From a bacterium D16-50 (GTDB lineage Bacteria > Bacillota > Clostridia > Lachnospirales > Lachnospiraceae), in assembly GCA_003612485.1 (NCBI GenBank), contig RAZA01000002.1:186001-250000 (forward strand): DNA of 64,000 nucleotides. Reading direction: 5' to 3'. The notes below the pieces were generated by a model. That model made no database searches and was not told the origin of the DNA. It worked only from the letters and a program-made list of their open reading frames with translations. Both the position numbers and the translations under genes were made by a program. Below are positions 9,149 to 16,961 of the stretch, one piece after another (positions within the stretch are counted from its first letter, which is position 1; the number at the start of each line of letters is the position of its first letter).

Positions 9149-9409
9149 TTATGCGCTGACCTGCATCCCGGCTTCGCTCTCAGCCTCCACCGCAAGTATA
9201 TCATCCACCCGCACCTGAAAGACCGCCGCCAGCACCACCAGATTGTCTATGGTAGGCAGCGCTGTCCCGTGCTGCCACTTGTAGATGGCCTGAGGAGTGG
9301 AAAAACCGAAAATATCCTGCAGATTCTTCACGGACAAGCCTGCCTGCTTCCGCAGCCGCAGGATATTCTGGCCTGTCTTTAACATATCGATTGTAGGAAA
9401 TACAAACAT
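9149..9409 (-). CDS. Small XRE-type helix-turn-helix regulator
   Basis: 86 aa. A single HTH_3/XRE domain covers about residues 10-65 (NILRLRKQAGLSVKNLQDIF, then STPQAIYKWQHG) and is followed by a short acidic end. No effector domain is present. It likely binds DNA as a dimer, but the target is unknown. It lies 57 nt after rtcB on the same strand and may be cotranscribed with it. Its AGGAGG ribosome binding site is partly inside a stem (separate entry), suggesting weak or regulated translation. Confidence 0.85.
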   Translation of the reverse strand: MFVFPTIDMLKTGQNILRLRKQAGLSVKNLQDIFGFSTPQAIYKWQHGTALPTIDNLVVLAAVFQVRVDDILAVEAESEAGMQVSA

Positions 9410-9415
9410 ATTCTC

Positions 9416-9442
9416 CTCCTTCCGGCGTCCGGCCGGAAGGAG
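9416..9442 (-). promoter_or_regulatory. Hairpin overlapping the ribosome binding site of the HTH gene
   Basis: Minus-strand arms CTCCTTCCGG (9442-9433) and CCGGAAGGAG (9425-9416) form a perfect 10-bp stem with a 7-nt loop. The 3' arm contains half of the GGAGGAG Shine-Dalgarno for the ATG at 9409. No T-run follows, so it is not a standard terminator. It looks like an element that masks translation initiation. Confidence 0.55.
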
Positions 9443-9466
9443 AGCGCCTAAATAGACGCAGGCCTT

Positions 9467-10684
9467 CTAGTCAGATGCCTTAAAATTATAAATGGGTTTC
9501 ATGACGTCTATCACGTCCACGGATTCCCTGATTACATCTATAATGTCTTCTATGGCTTTATACGCCATGGGCGCTTCGTCCAGCGTGGCCGGATTCACGG
9601 AGGTGGTATAAATTCCCTCCATTGCAGCCCGATATTCCTCCATGCTCAATGTGTTTTTCGCCTTGGTTCTGGACATGAGCCTTCCTGCCCCATGGGGCGC
9701 GGAATAATTCCAGTCTGCGTTTCCCCTTCCTACGGCCAGAACGCTGCCGTCCCTCATATTGATGGGGATCAGCACCTTCTCTCCGGCGTGGGCCGCAATG
9801 GCGCCCTTTCTTAAAATCATCTCCTTGGTGTCGATATAGTTATGGATGGTATGAAAAGCGTCCTTCTCCCAGTCCACCTCCGAAAACAGCCCTATCCTCT
9901 CCAGCAGGATCTCCGCGATTTTCTCCCGGTTCCTTCTGGCAAACTGCTGGCAGATCTCCACGTCATGAAGATAATCCTCCAGAAAGCTTCCATAGAGATA
10001 GCACAGATCCTCCGGCATGGTGGCCTCCCTCTTCTTCCAGGAAATGGCCTCCAGAGCGCTCTGGATTTCCTTTTTCCTATTTTGCTCCTTATAGGTGCGG
10101 ATAATCTGGTCCCTTTCCAGAAAATAGGTCTCCTTGCCCTTGTTCAGATCCACCGCCAGCTGCTGATACAGCTCCGCCACCTGCTTGCCCAGATTCCGGC
10201 TCCCGGTGTGGATCACCAGATATTTGCCCCCGTCCCGGGCCTGATCCACTTCGATGAAATGGTTTCCGCCCCCCAGTGTTCCAAGACTGCGCTCCAGCCA
10301 TTTCGTATTCTTCAGGCTGCGGTAGCAGCGAAGCTCCTGCAGGTTGAATTTCTCCTGCCTTCCTTCCCAGATATGCATGCCCGACGGCACATAATGAGCT
10401 GCCTCGTCAAGCCTTTCAAAATTGATTTCCACATTTCCCAGCCTCACCGTATACATCCCGCAGCCGATGTCCACTCCCACGATATTGGGCACCGCTTTGT
10501 CCGTGACGGTCATGGTAGTGCCGATGGTGCATCCCTTCCCTGCATGAACGTCGGGCATGATCCTGATTTTGCTGCCCTCAGTGAATTCGTAATCGCACAT
10601 TCTGCGGATCTGCTCTATGGCTTCCTCCTCCACCACAGTGCCGAAGCAGACTGCCTTGTTCATTTTACCTTTGATCTCAAACAT
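9467..10684 (-). CDS. rtcB: RtcB-family RNA ligase
   Basis: 405 aa from the ATG at 10684; the upstream ATG at 10717 lacks a ribosome binding site. Family motifs occur in order: IMPDVHAGKGCTIG, GVDIGCGM, LGGGNHFIEV, VIHTGSRNLG and APHGAGRLMSR, whose His is the guanylylated residue in studied members. RtcB joins 2',3'-cyclic phosphate or 3'-phosphate ends to 5'-hydroxyl ends using GTP and Mn2+, in RNA repair. No archease or RtcR is nearby, so the regulatory context differs from the Escherichia rtcBA operon. The only apparent companion is the downstream HTH gene. Confidence 0.93.
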   Translation of the reverse strand: MFEIKGKMNKAVCFGTVVEEEAIEQIRRMCDYEFTEGSKIRIMPDVHAGKGCTIGTTMTVTDKAVPNIVGVDIGCGMYTVRLGNVEINFERLDEAAHYVPSGMHIWEGRQEKFNLQELRCYRSLKNTKWLERSLGTLGGGNHFIEVDQARDGGKYLVIHTGSRNLGKQVAELYQQLAVDLNKGKETYFLERDQIIRTYKEQNRKKEIQSALEAISWKKREATMPEDLCYLYGSFLEDYLHDVEICQQFARRNREKIAEILLERIGLFSEVDWEKDAFHTIHNYIDTKEMILRKGAIAAHAGEKVLIPINMRDGSVLAVGRGNADWNYSAPHGAGRLMSRTKAKNTLSMEEYRAAMEGIYTTSVNPATLDEAPMAYKAIEDIIDVIRESVDVIDVMKPIYNFKASD

Positions 10685-10771
10685 ATTCTTTTCCCTTTCT
10701 TTCCCTTTCCATGCCATGACTCAGGGAGCCTAGTATTTTCTTGCGCCCTCTGCAGCCCCCGATTTCCAGAT

Positions 10772-10815
10772 AAAAAAACGCCTATCTCACATGATTGCTC
10801 ACATAAGATAAGCGG
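10772..10815 (-). terminator. Intrinsic terminator of the 53-codon unit
   Basis: On the minus strand CGCTTATCT (10815-10807) pairs with AGATAGGCG (10788-10780), nine pairs with one G-U, and is followed by TTTTTTT (10778-10772). It lies 27 nt after the small ORF stop and about 90 nt upstream of rtcB, so it insulates rtcB or acts as a partial attenuator. Confidence 0.7.
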
Positions 10816-10841
10816 TCCTTAAACCTATCCGGCGCTTCATA

Positions 10842-11003
10842 TCACAATTCTTTCCGCCGTTTTCTCACCTTATACGGGCACACCACAACCAGACTCTGCC
10901 ACTGATCACACTGGGGCAAAGTCTCTTTTCGCTCTTCACTGATACAATTATATTGATTGATATCTATATTTATAGTCAGATCCGTCTCAAAATACGCCCG
11001 CAT
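10842..11003 (-). CDS. Small ORF of unknown function, 53 aa
   Basis: ATG at 11003, stop at 10842, preceded by GGAAGGG with about 6 nt spacing. The protein begins MRAYFETDLTINIDINQY, has two cysteines (one in CDQWQSLVVVCPY), and ends in a strongly basic KVRKRRKEL tail. I do not recognise the family. Support for a real gene comes from context: a promoter (11090-11118) lies upstream and an intrinsic terminator just downstream, making a closed transcription unit in the gap between rtcB and arsR. A second minus-strand frame (10976-11167) overlaps its start and has no clear ribosome binding site. A non-coding RNA from the same promoter is the main alternative. Confidence 0.45.
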   Translation of the reverse strand: MRAYFETDLTINIDINQYNCISEERKETLPQCDQWQSLVVVCPYKVRKRRKEL

Positions 11004-11089
11004 ACAGTTCCCTTCCTTTCCGGGTCCAGATCGCCCCGATTCTTTTTTGCCGTCTGTCTGTGTTTTACCTCTGCTGCCTCTATGATATC

Positions 11090-11118
11090 ACTATACCACC
11101 GATTTCTGATGCTGTCAT
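11090..11118 (-). promoter_or_regulatory. Sigma-A-like promoter for the 53-codon unit
   Basis: Minus-strand ATGACA (11118-11113), 17-nt spacer, TATAGT (11095-11090). Each hexamer has five of six consensus bases. Confidence 0.5.
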
Positions 11119-11299
11119 TATACTGTTGGTATAATTTTACATTATATCTTATTGCCAGCAAAACCACTGTATACTTTATCGGCTCATGCCTGACATCATT
11201 TTACATTCCCGGAATGTTTTCACAATTTCATCCTTATTTTCAGTTCTCACTATTTCTCTGTGCTTTCAGACTTCCCTTTCAAAACCTTCAGAAAAACTA

Positions 11300-11350
11300 T
11301 TGACAGAGGGAGCATCATTGTATATGCTGTTCATATCAATATTTTTTGAT
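11300..11350 (+). promoter_or_regulatory. arsR promoter and ArsR-type operator
   Basis: TTGACA (11300-11305), 17-nt spacer, TATGCT (11323-11328). Just downstream is the inverted repeat ATCAA-N6-TTGAT (11335-11350). This form is typical of ArsR/SmtB-family operators, and its position covers the likely transcription start, fitting autorepression. The same repeat occurs before the permease gene. Confidence 0.8.
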
Positions 11351-11363
11351 TTGAGGTGAGCAT

Positions 11364-11678
11364 GTGGAGACATACCAAGAAAGTGCAAAAGTATTTAAAG
11401 CTCTGTGTGACCCGAAACGTCTTGCCATCCTAAAGCAGCTGCGCAGCGGGGAAAAATGCGCATGTGTTTTACTAGAGCCCATGGACTTAACACAGTCGGG
11501 TCTATCCTACCACATGAAGATTCTGTGCGATTCCGGGCTTGTTGAGGGCCGCCAAGAAGGCAAATGGATCCATTACCGCTTGAGTGAAGCCGGAAGAAAT
11601 AAAGCGGTAAAATTACTGCTTGCCCTTACTACACCGGACATAGTTTCCCAAAACAACTGTTCTTCATGTGATAAATAA
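11364..11678 (+). CDS. arsR: ArsR-family metalloregulator
   Basis: 104 aa from a GTG start with GAGGTGAG upstream. It is a winged-helix ArsR/SmtB fold with recognition region TQSGLSYHMKILCDSGLV. Cys32 and Cys34 (KCACVLLE) sit where classical ArsR repressors bind As(III); the third cysteine at position 37 is Leu here. A CSSC pair near the C-terminus may add ligands. It should bind the ATCAA-N6-TTGAT operators at 11335 and 11719 and release them on trivalent arsenic or antimony. The downstream ArsP-like permease supports an arsenical sensor. Confidence 0.88.
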   Translation: METYQESAKVFKALCDPKRLAILKQLRSGEKCACVLLEPMDLTQSGLSYHMKILCDSGLVEGRQEGKWIHYRLSEAGRNKAVKLLLALTTPDIVSQNNCSSCDK

Positions 11679-11679
11679 A

Positions 11680-11700
11680 CGCCATCATAAAAGGATGGCG
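11680..11700 (+). terminator. Hairpin after arsR, weak terminator
   Basis: Seven-bp stem CGCCATC / GATGGCG with a 7-nt loop directly after the arsR stop. It is followed by CTTATCC rather than a T-run, so it may only attenuate readthrough into the permease gene or stabilise the arsR message. Confidence 0.4.
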
Positions 11701-11718
11701 CTTATCCTCATACAAAAC

Positions 11719-11734
11719 ATCAACTTTTTTTGAT
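11719..11734 (+). promoter_or_regulatory. Second ArsR-type operator, before the permease gene
   Basis: ATCAA-N6-TTGAT, identical in both half sites and spacer length to the operator before arsR. A TATATT at 11734-11739 could be a -10 element but no good -35 is visible. It suggests independent control of the permease and thioredoxin genes by the same repressor. Confidence 0.7.
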
Positions 11735-11768
11735 ATATTGATGCCAAAGTCGAAAGCGAGGTTTCTAT

Positions 11769-12770
11769 ATGGGCGTATGGCAATTTATTCAGGATCAAGT
11801 TTTAGGCATGAAATGGATGAATGAACTGATAGGAGAAGGACTTTCCAAGCTCGGGCTGGAGGTGGGGAAACCTATCGGCGGAAGCGTCCGGTTTTTCCTT
11901 TATGACGTACTGAAAATCACGCTGCTGCTCTGCTTCTTGATTTTCATTATCTCCTACGTTCAGAGTTACTTTCCTCCGGAACGAAGCAAACAGATATTAG
12001 GCCGGTTTCAGGGTATCGGCGCAAATATCATCTCGGCCCTATTGGGCACCGTGACACCGTTCTGTTCATGTTCGTCCATTCCTTTATTTATGGGCTTCAC
12101 CGGCGCAGGACTGCCGCTTGGGGTTACATTTTCTTTCCTGATTTCATCCCCCATGGTGGATTTGGGAAGCCTAATCCTTCTCATGAGCATTTTTGGCGCA
12201 AAAGTAGCCGTCGTCTATGTGGTGGTGGGGCTGGTGATCGCCGTGATAGGCGGCACCCTCATTGAGAAACTGCATATGGAGCGCCATGTAGAGGATTTTA
12301 TCCGCAATGCCGGAAGCGTAGACATAGAAGCCCCTGCACTGACGGTACAAGAACGGATTCAATATGCTGCAGAACAAGTATCCGCCACTTTCAAGAAAGT
12401 ATTCCCATATATTTTAATCGGCGTGGGCATCGGCGCAGCGATTCACAACTGGATACCGGAAATCTGGGTTGAGGCTGCATTGGGAGGCGACAATCCATTG
12501 GGTGTCGTCCTTGCTACGCTGGTAGGCGTCCCCATGTACGCCGATATTTTCGGCACTATTCCTGTGGCGGAGGCCCTGCTCCATAAGGGCGCGCAGCTCG
12601 GCACGATCTTAGCCTTTATGATGGCTGTCACTACACTAAGTCTACCGTCCATGATTATGCTCCGCAAAGCAATTAAGCCAAAACTGCTGGCTTTGTTTAT
12701 AGGTATCTGTACCATGGGCATTATCCTTGTAGGGTACTTATTTAATATATTTCAATTTGTACTGATATAA
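11769..12770 (+). CDS. arsP: ArsP-type permease (organoarsenical efflux)
   Basis: 333 aa, about eight to ten membrane helices. It contains the family motif GTVTPFCSCSSIPLF with Cys99 and Cys101, and PMVDLGSLILL. Proteins of this permease family (formerly DUF318) include ArsP, which exports trivalent methylated or aromatic arsenicals through such cysteines. No arsC, arsB or arsM is nearby, which fits defence against trivalent or organic arsenic. Other DUF318 members have no known substrate, so specificity is inferred from the ArsR partner. The redox protein follows after 20 nt. Confidence 0.82.
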   Translation: MGVWQFIQDQVLGMKWMNELIGEGLSKLGLEVGKPIGGSVRFFLYDVLKITLLLCFLIFIISYVQSYFPPERSKQILGRFQGIGANIISALLGTVTPFCSCSSIPLFMGFTGAGLPLGVTFSFLISSPMVDLGSLILLMSIFGAKVAVVYVVVGLVIAVIGGTLIEKLHMERHVEDFIRNAGSVDIEAPALTVQERIQYAAEQVSATFKKVFPYILIGVGIGAAIHNWIPEIWVEAALGGDNPLGVVLATLVGVPMYADIFGTIPVAEALLHKGAQLGTILAFMMAVTTLSLPSMIMLRKAIKPKLLALFIGICTMGIILVGYLFNIFQFVLI

Positions 12771-12790
12771 ATATAAAGGAGGAATTAGCT

Positions 12791-13138
12791 ATGGGACTGT
12801 TTAGCAAGAAAAAGGAAGAAACAAAAGGCTGCTGTTGCGGCAGCTCTACCCCGGAATCCGCGGAGCAGGCAAAAGCCGCAAATACCGCTTCCGGGGTCAA
12901 GGTACTAGGGGGAGGATGTGCCAAGTGCAATGCTCTTGAGGACGCCGTTCGGGCAGCTCTGGCGGAATTGGAAATGGACACGTCCATTGACCATGTTACG
13001 GACTTTTCCCAGATTGCCGCCTATGGAATAATGACTACTCCGGCGCTGGTTGTGGACGGAAAGGTAGTGTCATACGGAAAAGTGCTGAAAAAAGAAGAAG
13101 CAAAAGCCATCATCCAAAAAGCACGGGCAGATGTTTAG
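12791..13138 (+). CDS. Thioredoxin-like small redox protein
   Basis: 115 aa. After a Lys-rich start and a CCCGSS cluster (residues 14-18), a redox-active-disulfide type domain carries GGGCAKCNALEDAV (Cys43, Cys46) and the TTPALVVDGKVV segment with the expected cis-Pro. AAAGGAGG precedes the ATG. Such proteins commonly follow ArsP or DUF318 permeases and probably reduce or hand over the metalloid or keep the permease cysteines reduced. The N-terminal CCC cluster may be an extra metal site. Confidence 0.85.
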   Translation: MGLFSKKKEETKGCCCGSSTPESAEQAKAANTASGVKVLGGGCAKCNALEDAVRAALAELEMDTSIDHVTDFSQIAAYGIMTTPALVVDGKVVSYGKVLKKEEAKAIIQKARADV

Positions 13139-13148
13139 ATTCCATGCA

Positions 13149-13177
13149 TTGCCATTTTCCTCCGATTCCGGTATAAT
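13149..13177 (+). promoter_or_regulatory. aroC promoter
   Basis: TTGCCA (13149-13154), 17-nt spacer, TATAAT (13172-13177). The leader of about 80 nt contains a small GCCCG / CGGGC hairpin just before the GGGAGG ribosome binding site of aroC. Confidence 0.75.
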
Positions 13178-13263
13178 GAAAGCATTCATTCACAGCAGCA
13201 AGCGGACTGCTCACCAAACGGTATAAGACATAGGCCCGAAAAAGCGGGCAGGGAGGCGTCAAA

Positions 13264-14367
13264 ATGGCAGGTTCCACCTTCGGCACCATCTTCAAAATCA
13301 CCACATGGGGAGAATCACACGGAAAAGCGCTGGGAGTCGTCATCGACGGCTGTCCCGCCGGGCTGCCTCTGGAGGAGGCGGACATTCAGCGGTATCTGGA
13401 CAGAAGAAAGCCCGGCTCCAGCAGCATTTCCACCCCGCGCAGAGAGGCGGACTCCGTGGAAATCCTCTCCGGCGTGTTTCAGGGACTCACCACCGGAGCT
13501 TCCATCTCCCTCATGGTACGCAATACCTCCCAGATCTCCCGGGACTATGACGAGATAGCTTCCTATTACCGTCCCGGCCATGCAGATTATACCTTCGACA
13601 TGAAATACGGATTCCGGGATTATCGGGGCGGCGGCCGCTCCTCCGGCCGGGAGACCGTCGGACGGGTGGCCGCAGGGGCCATCGCCTCCAAGCTCCTGAG
13701 CCAGCTGGGCGTCACACTCTGCGCGTACACCCGTGCCATCGGTCCCATAGAAGCGGACATGGACAGATTCGACAAAGCTGCCATCCTCCAGACCCCCACC
13801 GCCATGCCTGATCCTGTCGCGGCTCAGGCCGCCATGGAGTATCTGGAAGACGCCAAGCGCAGAACCGACTCTGTGGGAGGCTGTATGGAATGTCTGGTAG
13901 AGGGCCTGCCTGCCGGAATCGGAGACCCGGTGTTTGAAAAGCTGGATGCCAATCTGGCCAAGGCCGTCATGTCCATCGGGGCCGTGAAGGCCGTGGAAAT
14001 CGGGGACGGTCATCTGGTATCCCAGCGTTTCGGAAGCGAAAACAACGATTCCTTCCGCATGGAAAACGGCTCTGTCACCAAATCCACAAACCATGCCGGA
14101 GGCATATTGGGAGGCATCAGCGACGGGGACGACATTTTGATCCGAGCTTATGTAAAGCCTACCCCTTCTATTTTCAGTACCCAGCGAACCGTAAATCGAT
14201 CCGGAGAGAACATTGATATCAACATCAAGGGGCGGCACGATCCCATCATCGTTCCCCGGGCCGTGGTTGTCATGGAATGTATGACGGCCCTCACGGTTCT
14301 GGACGCCATGCTCCTGAATATGTCGGCAAAGCTGGAGTCCATAGAACGCTTCTATAAAAAGACATAA
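13264..14367 (+). CDS. aroC: Chorismate synthase
   Basis: 367 aa, full length. It shows the N-terminal [16 protein letters not shown] signature, the arginine-rich [20 protein letters not shown] flavin site and the C-terminal [11 protein letters not shown] block. It converts 5-enolpyruvylshikimate-3-phosphate to chorismate, the last shared step to the aromatic amino acids, using reduced FMN. No other shikimate gene is in the window. It has its own promoter, downstream of the arsenic cluster, and is convergent with the acetyltransferase remnant. Confidence 0.97.
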   Translation: MAGSTFGTIFKITTWGESHGKALGVVIDGCPAGLPLEEADIQRYLDRRKPGSSSISTPRREADSVEILSGVFQGLTTGASISLMVRNTSQISRDYDEIASYYRPGHADYTFDMKYGFRDYRGGGRSSGRETVGRVAAGAIASKLLSQLGVTLCAYTRAIGPIEADMDRFDKAAILQTPTAMPDPVAAQAAMEYLEDAKRRTDSVGGCMECLVEGLPAGIGDPVFEKLDANLAKAVMSIGAVKAVEIGDGHLVSQRFGSENNDSFRMENGSVTKSTNHAGGILGGISDGDDILIRAYVKPTPSIFSTQRTVNRSGENIDINIKGRHDPIIVPRAVVVMECMTALTVLDAMLLNMSAKLESIERFYKKT

Positions 14368-14375
14368 GCCCTATA

Positions 14376-14396
14376 CAATGCCCCTTCAGGGCATTG
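14376..14396. terminator. Hairpin between convergent aroC and acetyltransferase remnant
   Basis: CAATGCCC / GGGCATTG, 8 bp perfect stem with a 5-nt loop. No T-run on either side, so termination would be weak or factor-assisted. Confidence 0.4.
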
Positions 14397-14403
14397 CAGC
14401 GCC

Positions 14404-14706
14404 TCACAGTTCAAGCTCGATGCAGGCGTTCAGCAATGCCCTGCCGATTCCCAGTCCCCAATACTCCTTGGCGACGCTGATGCCGAACTCGGCCCGGTGC
14501 CGTACTTTGTACTTTGCGCCCACCGCTTCTATTCCGGCAGTTCCTGCAATCACGCCTTCAACCTCGGCAATGATCTCCGCCTCATTCCCGCTCTCAGACT
14601 TTTTCCTTAAAAGCGCCCCTTCCTCTGAGGCATCAAAGCTATTTTCATGGGGATAAGTAAGCAAATTATCGGTTTCGGAATGGGTTAAATTGAAATTATC
14701 AAACAC
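14404..14706 (-). pseudogene. GNAT acetyltransferase remnant, truncated at both ends
   Basis: 100 codons from a GTG at 14706. The body resembles a GNAT protein (FNLTHSETDNLLTYPHENSF, GVIAGTAGIEAV) and keeps acetyl-CoA motif A, KEYWGLGIGRALLNACIE. It stops three residues later, where about 50 residues of motif B and the C-terminal strand should follow. The reading frame continues five codons upstream of the GTG into family-like sequence but meets TAG, so the N-terminal strand is also gone. No convincing ribosome binding site is present. Lacking motif B, it is unlikely to be active. Confidence 0.75.
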
Positions 14707-14758
14707 AGCCTGTCCGGACTATTCCCTGCTGCTCTGAAAGAAGACTCCCTCACAATAG

Positions 14759-14793
14759 AAAACGGCCGGACGCCCTTGCTCCCTCGTCCGGCC
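14759..14793 (-). terminator. Intrinsic terminator of the lactonase gene
   Basis: Minus-strand stem GGCCGGACG / CGTCCGGCC (14764-14793) with a 12-nt loop followed by GTTTTC, 14 nt after the lactonase stop. Confidence 0.8.
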
Positions 14794-14806
14794 ATTCACA
14801 CGATCC

Positions 14807-15856
14807 CTATAGCTTATGAAACGCAATACAGTTAGGCACGTTCACCTTGATGGGCGCCCCGTTCATCACCATGGTGCCCTCCTCCATATTGACGTGAAAG
14901 AACGTCATGTCATTGGACTCATGATTCAGGGACACCAGATACTTATTGTTGGGGAACAGACTGGCGTCCTTGGGATAATCCCCGCTGATAGGCAGACAGA
15001 AAACCTTGTTCAGCATTCCGGTCTCCTCGTCCACCTCAAAGAGCACAACGGAATTGTCCCCTGCATTGGAGCTGAGCAGATACTTGTGATCCTCCGAAAA
15101 AGAAAGGGCGCTGGTAGCATTGTAGCTGCCTGCCTCCACCTGACAAGTCTCCACTGTCTGAACCTTCTCGAACACGGGCTGCCTATTCTTCTCCTCATAG
15201 GAATACACGTCAATATAGCATTTGCACTCATGTACGATATAGATGAACCTGCCGTCTCTGGAAATCTTCACATGTCTGGGTGCAGACTCCAGCTCGCTCC
15301 TCAGAATATCCGCAAGAATGACCTTGCCCGTCAGACCGTCGAACCGGTACACATTCACATGATCCATGCCCTGATCCGCCACCAGAAGGTATCTATTGTC
15401 ATGGGTCATTCTTGCACAGTTGATATGAGGCCTGAAATTCCGCTCCGCAACGCTTCCCAGCCCCTTGTGGAAGATCTCGTCCGTGATCTCCCCGATGGAA
15501 CCGTCGTCCCGCAGGCGAAGCACCGTCAGCTTCCCGTCATGATATCCTGCCACAAACAAATATCCGTCGTTATAGTCCGTGGAGACATAGCAGCCTCTCA
15601 TTCCATTGATGGGGGCATAGTTTAAAAATTCCAGACTGCCGTCGGGCTGAATCGTATAAGACTCCACCCCGAAGTCCGTGATGGAATATAGATATTTTCC
15701 GTTGTGGGAAATGGTCACGTAGGAGGAATTGGTGATCTCCACCTTGTCCTTCTCAATGAACCGCCCATGCTCCATATCCACGTCGTAAACCTTTATTCCA
15801 TGACTGTCTCCCTGCGTATAGGTGGAGACATACGCCACATACTTCTCCTCTTCCAT
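14807..15856 (-). CDS. Lactonase family protein (6-phosphogluconolactonase-like beta-propeller)
   Basis: 349 aa from the ATG at 15856, which has AGGCGGTG upstream; the ATG at 15886 lacks a spaced ribosome binding site. Repeating propeller blades are visible (YVTISHNGKYLYSI, RFIYIVHECKCYIDVYSYEE, HKYLLSSNAGDNSV), as in the Lactonase/YbhE seven-bladed fold. Some members hydrolyse 6-phosphogluconolactone; many have unknown substrates. No zwf or gnd is nearby, so the physiological substrate is open. It is probably cytosolic, as no signal peptide is seen. It is a single-gene unit with its own terminator. Confidence 0.88.
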   Translation of the reverse strand: MEEEKYVAYVSTYTQGDSHGIKVYDVDMEHGRFIEKDKVEITNSSYVTISHNGKYLYSITDFGVESYTIQPDGSLEFLNYAPINGMRGCYVSTDYNDGYLFVAGYHDGKLTVLRLRDDGSIGEITDEIFHKGLGSVAERNFRPHINCARMTHDNRYLLVADQGMDHVNVYRFDGLTGKVILADILRSELESAPRHVKISRDGRFIYIVHECKCYIDVYSYEEKNRQPVFEKVQTVETCQVEAGSYNATSALSFSEDHKYLLSSNAGDNSVVLFEVDEETGMLNKVFCLPISGDYPKDASLFPNNKYLVSLNHESNDMTFFHVNMEEGTMVMNGAPIKVNVPNCIAFHKL

Positions 15857-15958
15857 AAAAAGCACCGCCTTTCCTGACAAAACCATCCTCAGTATATCAT
15901 AAAGAAATGTATTTTAAAAGACAAACGAAGCCGATTGCAAAATATATTGTAGAGCGTG

Positions 15959-16822
15959 TCATACTTGAATTTTCTTCGTGACGGTCAGCGCCAGAGCGCC
16001 GGGACCTATATGGCAGGACACGCTCAGGGACAAAGCATCGATATTGATATCATGGCCGGGGAAATGGGCAAGAACCTCCTCCCGATAGGCTTGTGCCGCT
16101 GCAAGATTCGCGGTGTGCGCAATGGACAGCCATACATTCTCCTCATCCCCCCCGAACCGGGTCTCAATGTCATTCTTCACGGCGTTGATCATGACGCTCT
16201 TGCCCTGATTGGTTGTTCTCGCCTTGGCAAAGGCATCCAGCTTGTCCCCCTGAATCTGCAGCACGGGCTTCAGCTTCAGCAGGGTCCCTATTGCCGCTGC
16301 GGCAGGGGTGATCCTGCCCCCCTTTTTCAGGTAATACAGAGTGTCCAGCATGATATAGATGCTGCTGTTGAACTTATCCTTCTCCAGAAAGTCCTTGATC
16401 TCCTTTGCACTCATTCCCTTGGAGGCCAGCAGCTTGGCATCCAGACAAGACTGGCGCTGGGTGACGGAAATCCGCTGGTTGTTCACCACCTGTACCCTGC
16501 CGCCGTACTCCTCCGCCAGCATTATGGCGCTCTGGCAGGAACCGGACAACCCGCTGCTCATGGGGATGTATACAATTTCCTCGTAATCTTTGAGAAGCCC
16601 TTCCCAAAGCTTCATCACGGACTCCGGATCCGGCTGGCTGGTGGCAATGTCGGAGCCGGATTTCAGTTTGTCGTAAAATTCCTCCTGCGTCAGGTTCAAA
16701 TCCTCGTAAAAGGTCTCTCCGTCAATCATAAAGGGCATGGGCAGAACGTGAACGCCAAGCTCCTTGGCTGCTGATTGCGTGATACCGCTGTTGCTGTCCG
16801 TGACGATCACCACATTCGACAT
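15959..16822 (-). CDS. DegV family fatty-acid-binding protein
   Basis: 287 aa from the ATG at 16822, preceded by GAGGAAAT. It begins SNVVIVTDSNSGITQSAAKE, the DegV signature, with the IPMSSGLSGSCQSA lipid-head region and KKGGRITPAAA later. DegV/FakB proteins bind a fatty acid and present it to the kinase FakA for phosphorylation and entry into phospholipid synthesis. A FakA homologue is encoded in the same window at 19227-20921, so they may be partners, although recG lies between them. Confidence 0.92.
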   Translation of the reverse strand: MSNVVIVTDSNSGITQSAAKELGVHVLPMPFMIDGETFYEDLNLTQEEFYDKLKSGSDIATSQPDPESVMKLWEGLLKDYEEIVYIPMSSGLSGSCQSAIMLAEEYGGRVQVVNNQRISVTQRQSCLDAKLLASKGMSAKEIKDFLEKDKFNSSIYIMLDTLYYLKKGGRITPAAAAIGTLLKLKPVLQIQGDKLDAFAKARTTNQGKSVMINAVKNDIETRFGGDEENVWLSIAHTANLAAAQAYREEVLAHFPGHDINIDALSLSVSCHIGPGALALTVTKKIQV

Positions 16823-16961
16823 ATATTTCCTCGTTTCCGCAGGGCCGGACAACCGCCGAACCCGCTAAATTAATAAAGCCTAAAAACTTCTGAATTCTAT
16901 TTTAACGATATCTGCGGCTAAAGTCAACACTTTAAAAATCCACCGCATCCTATATCCGTCC

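Noticed and set aside
10976..11167. 63-codon minus-strand frame overlapping the 53-codon ORF
   Set aside because: It starts upstream of the mapped promoter elements with no Shine-Dalgarno; the 53-codon frame has better signals.
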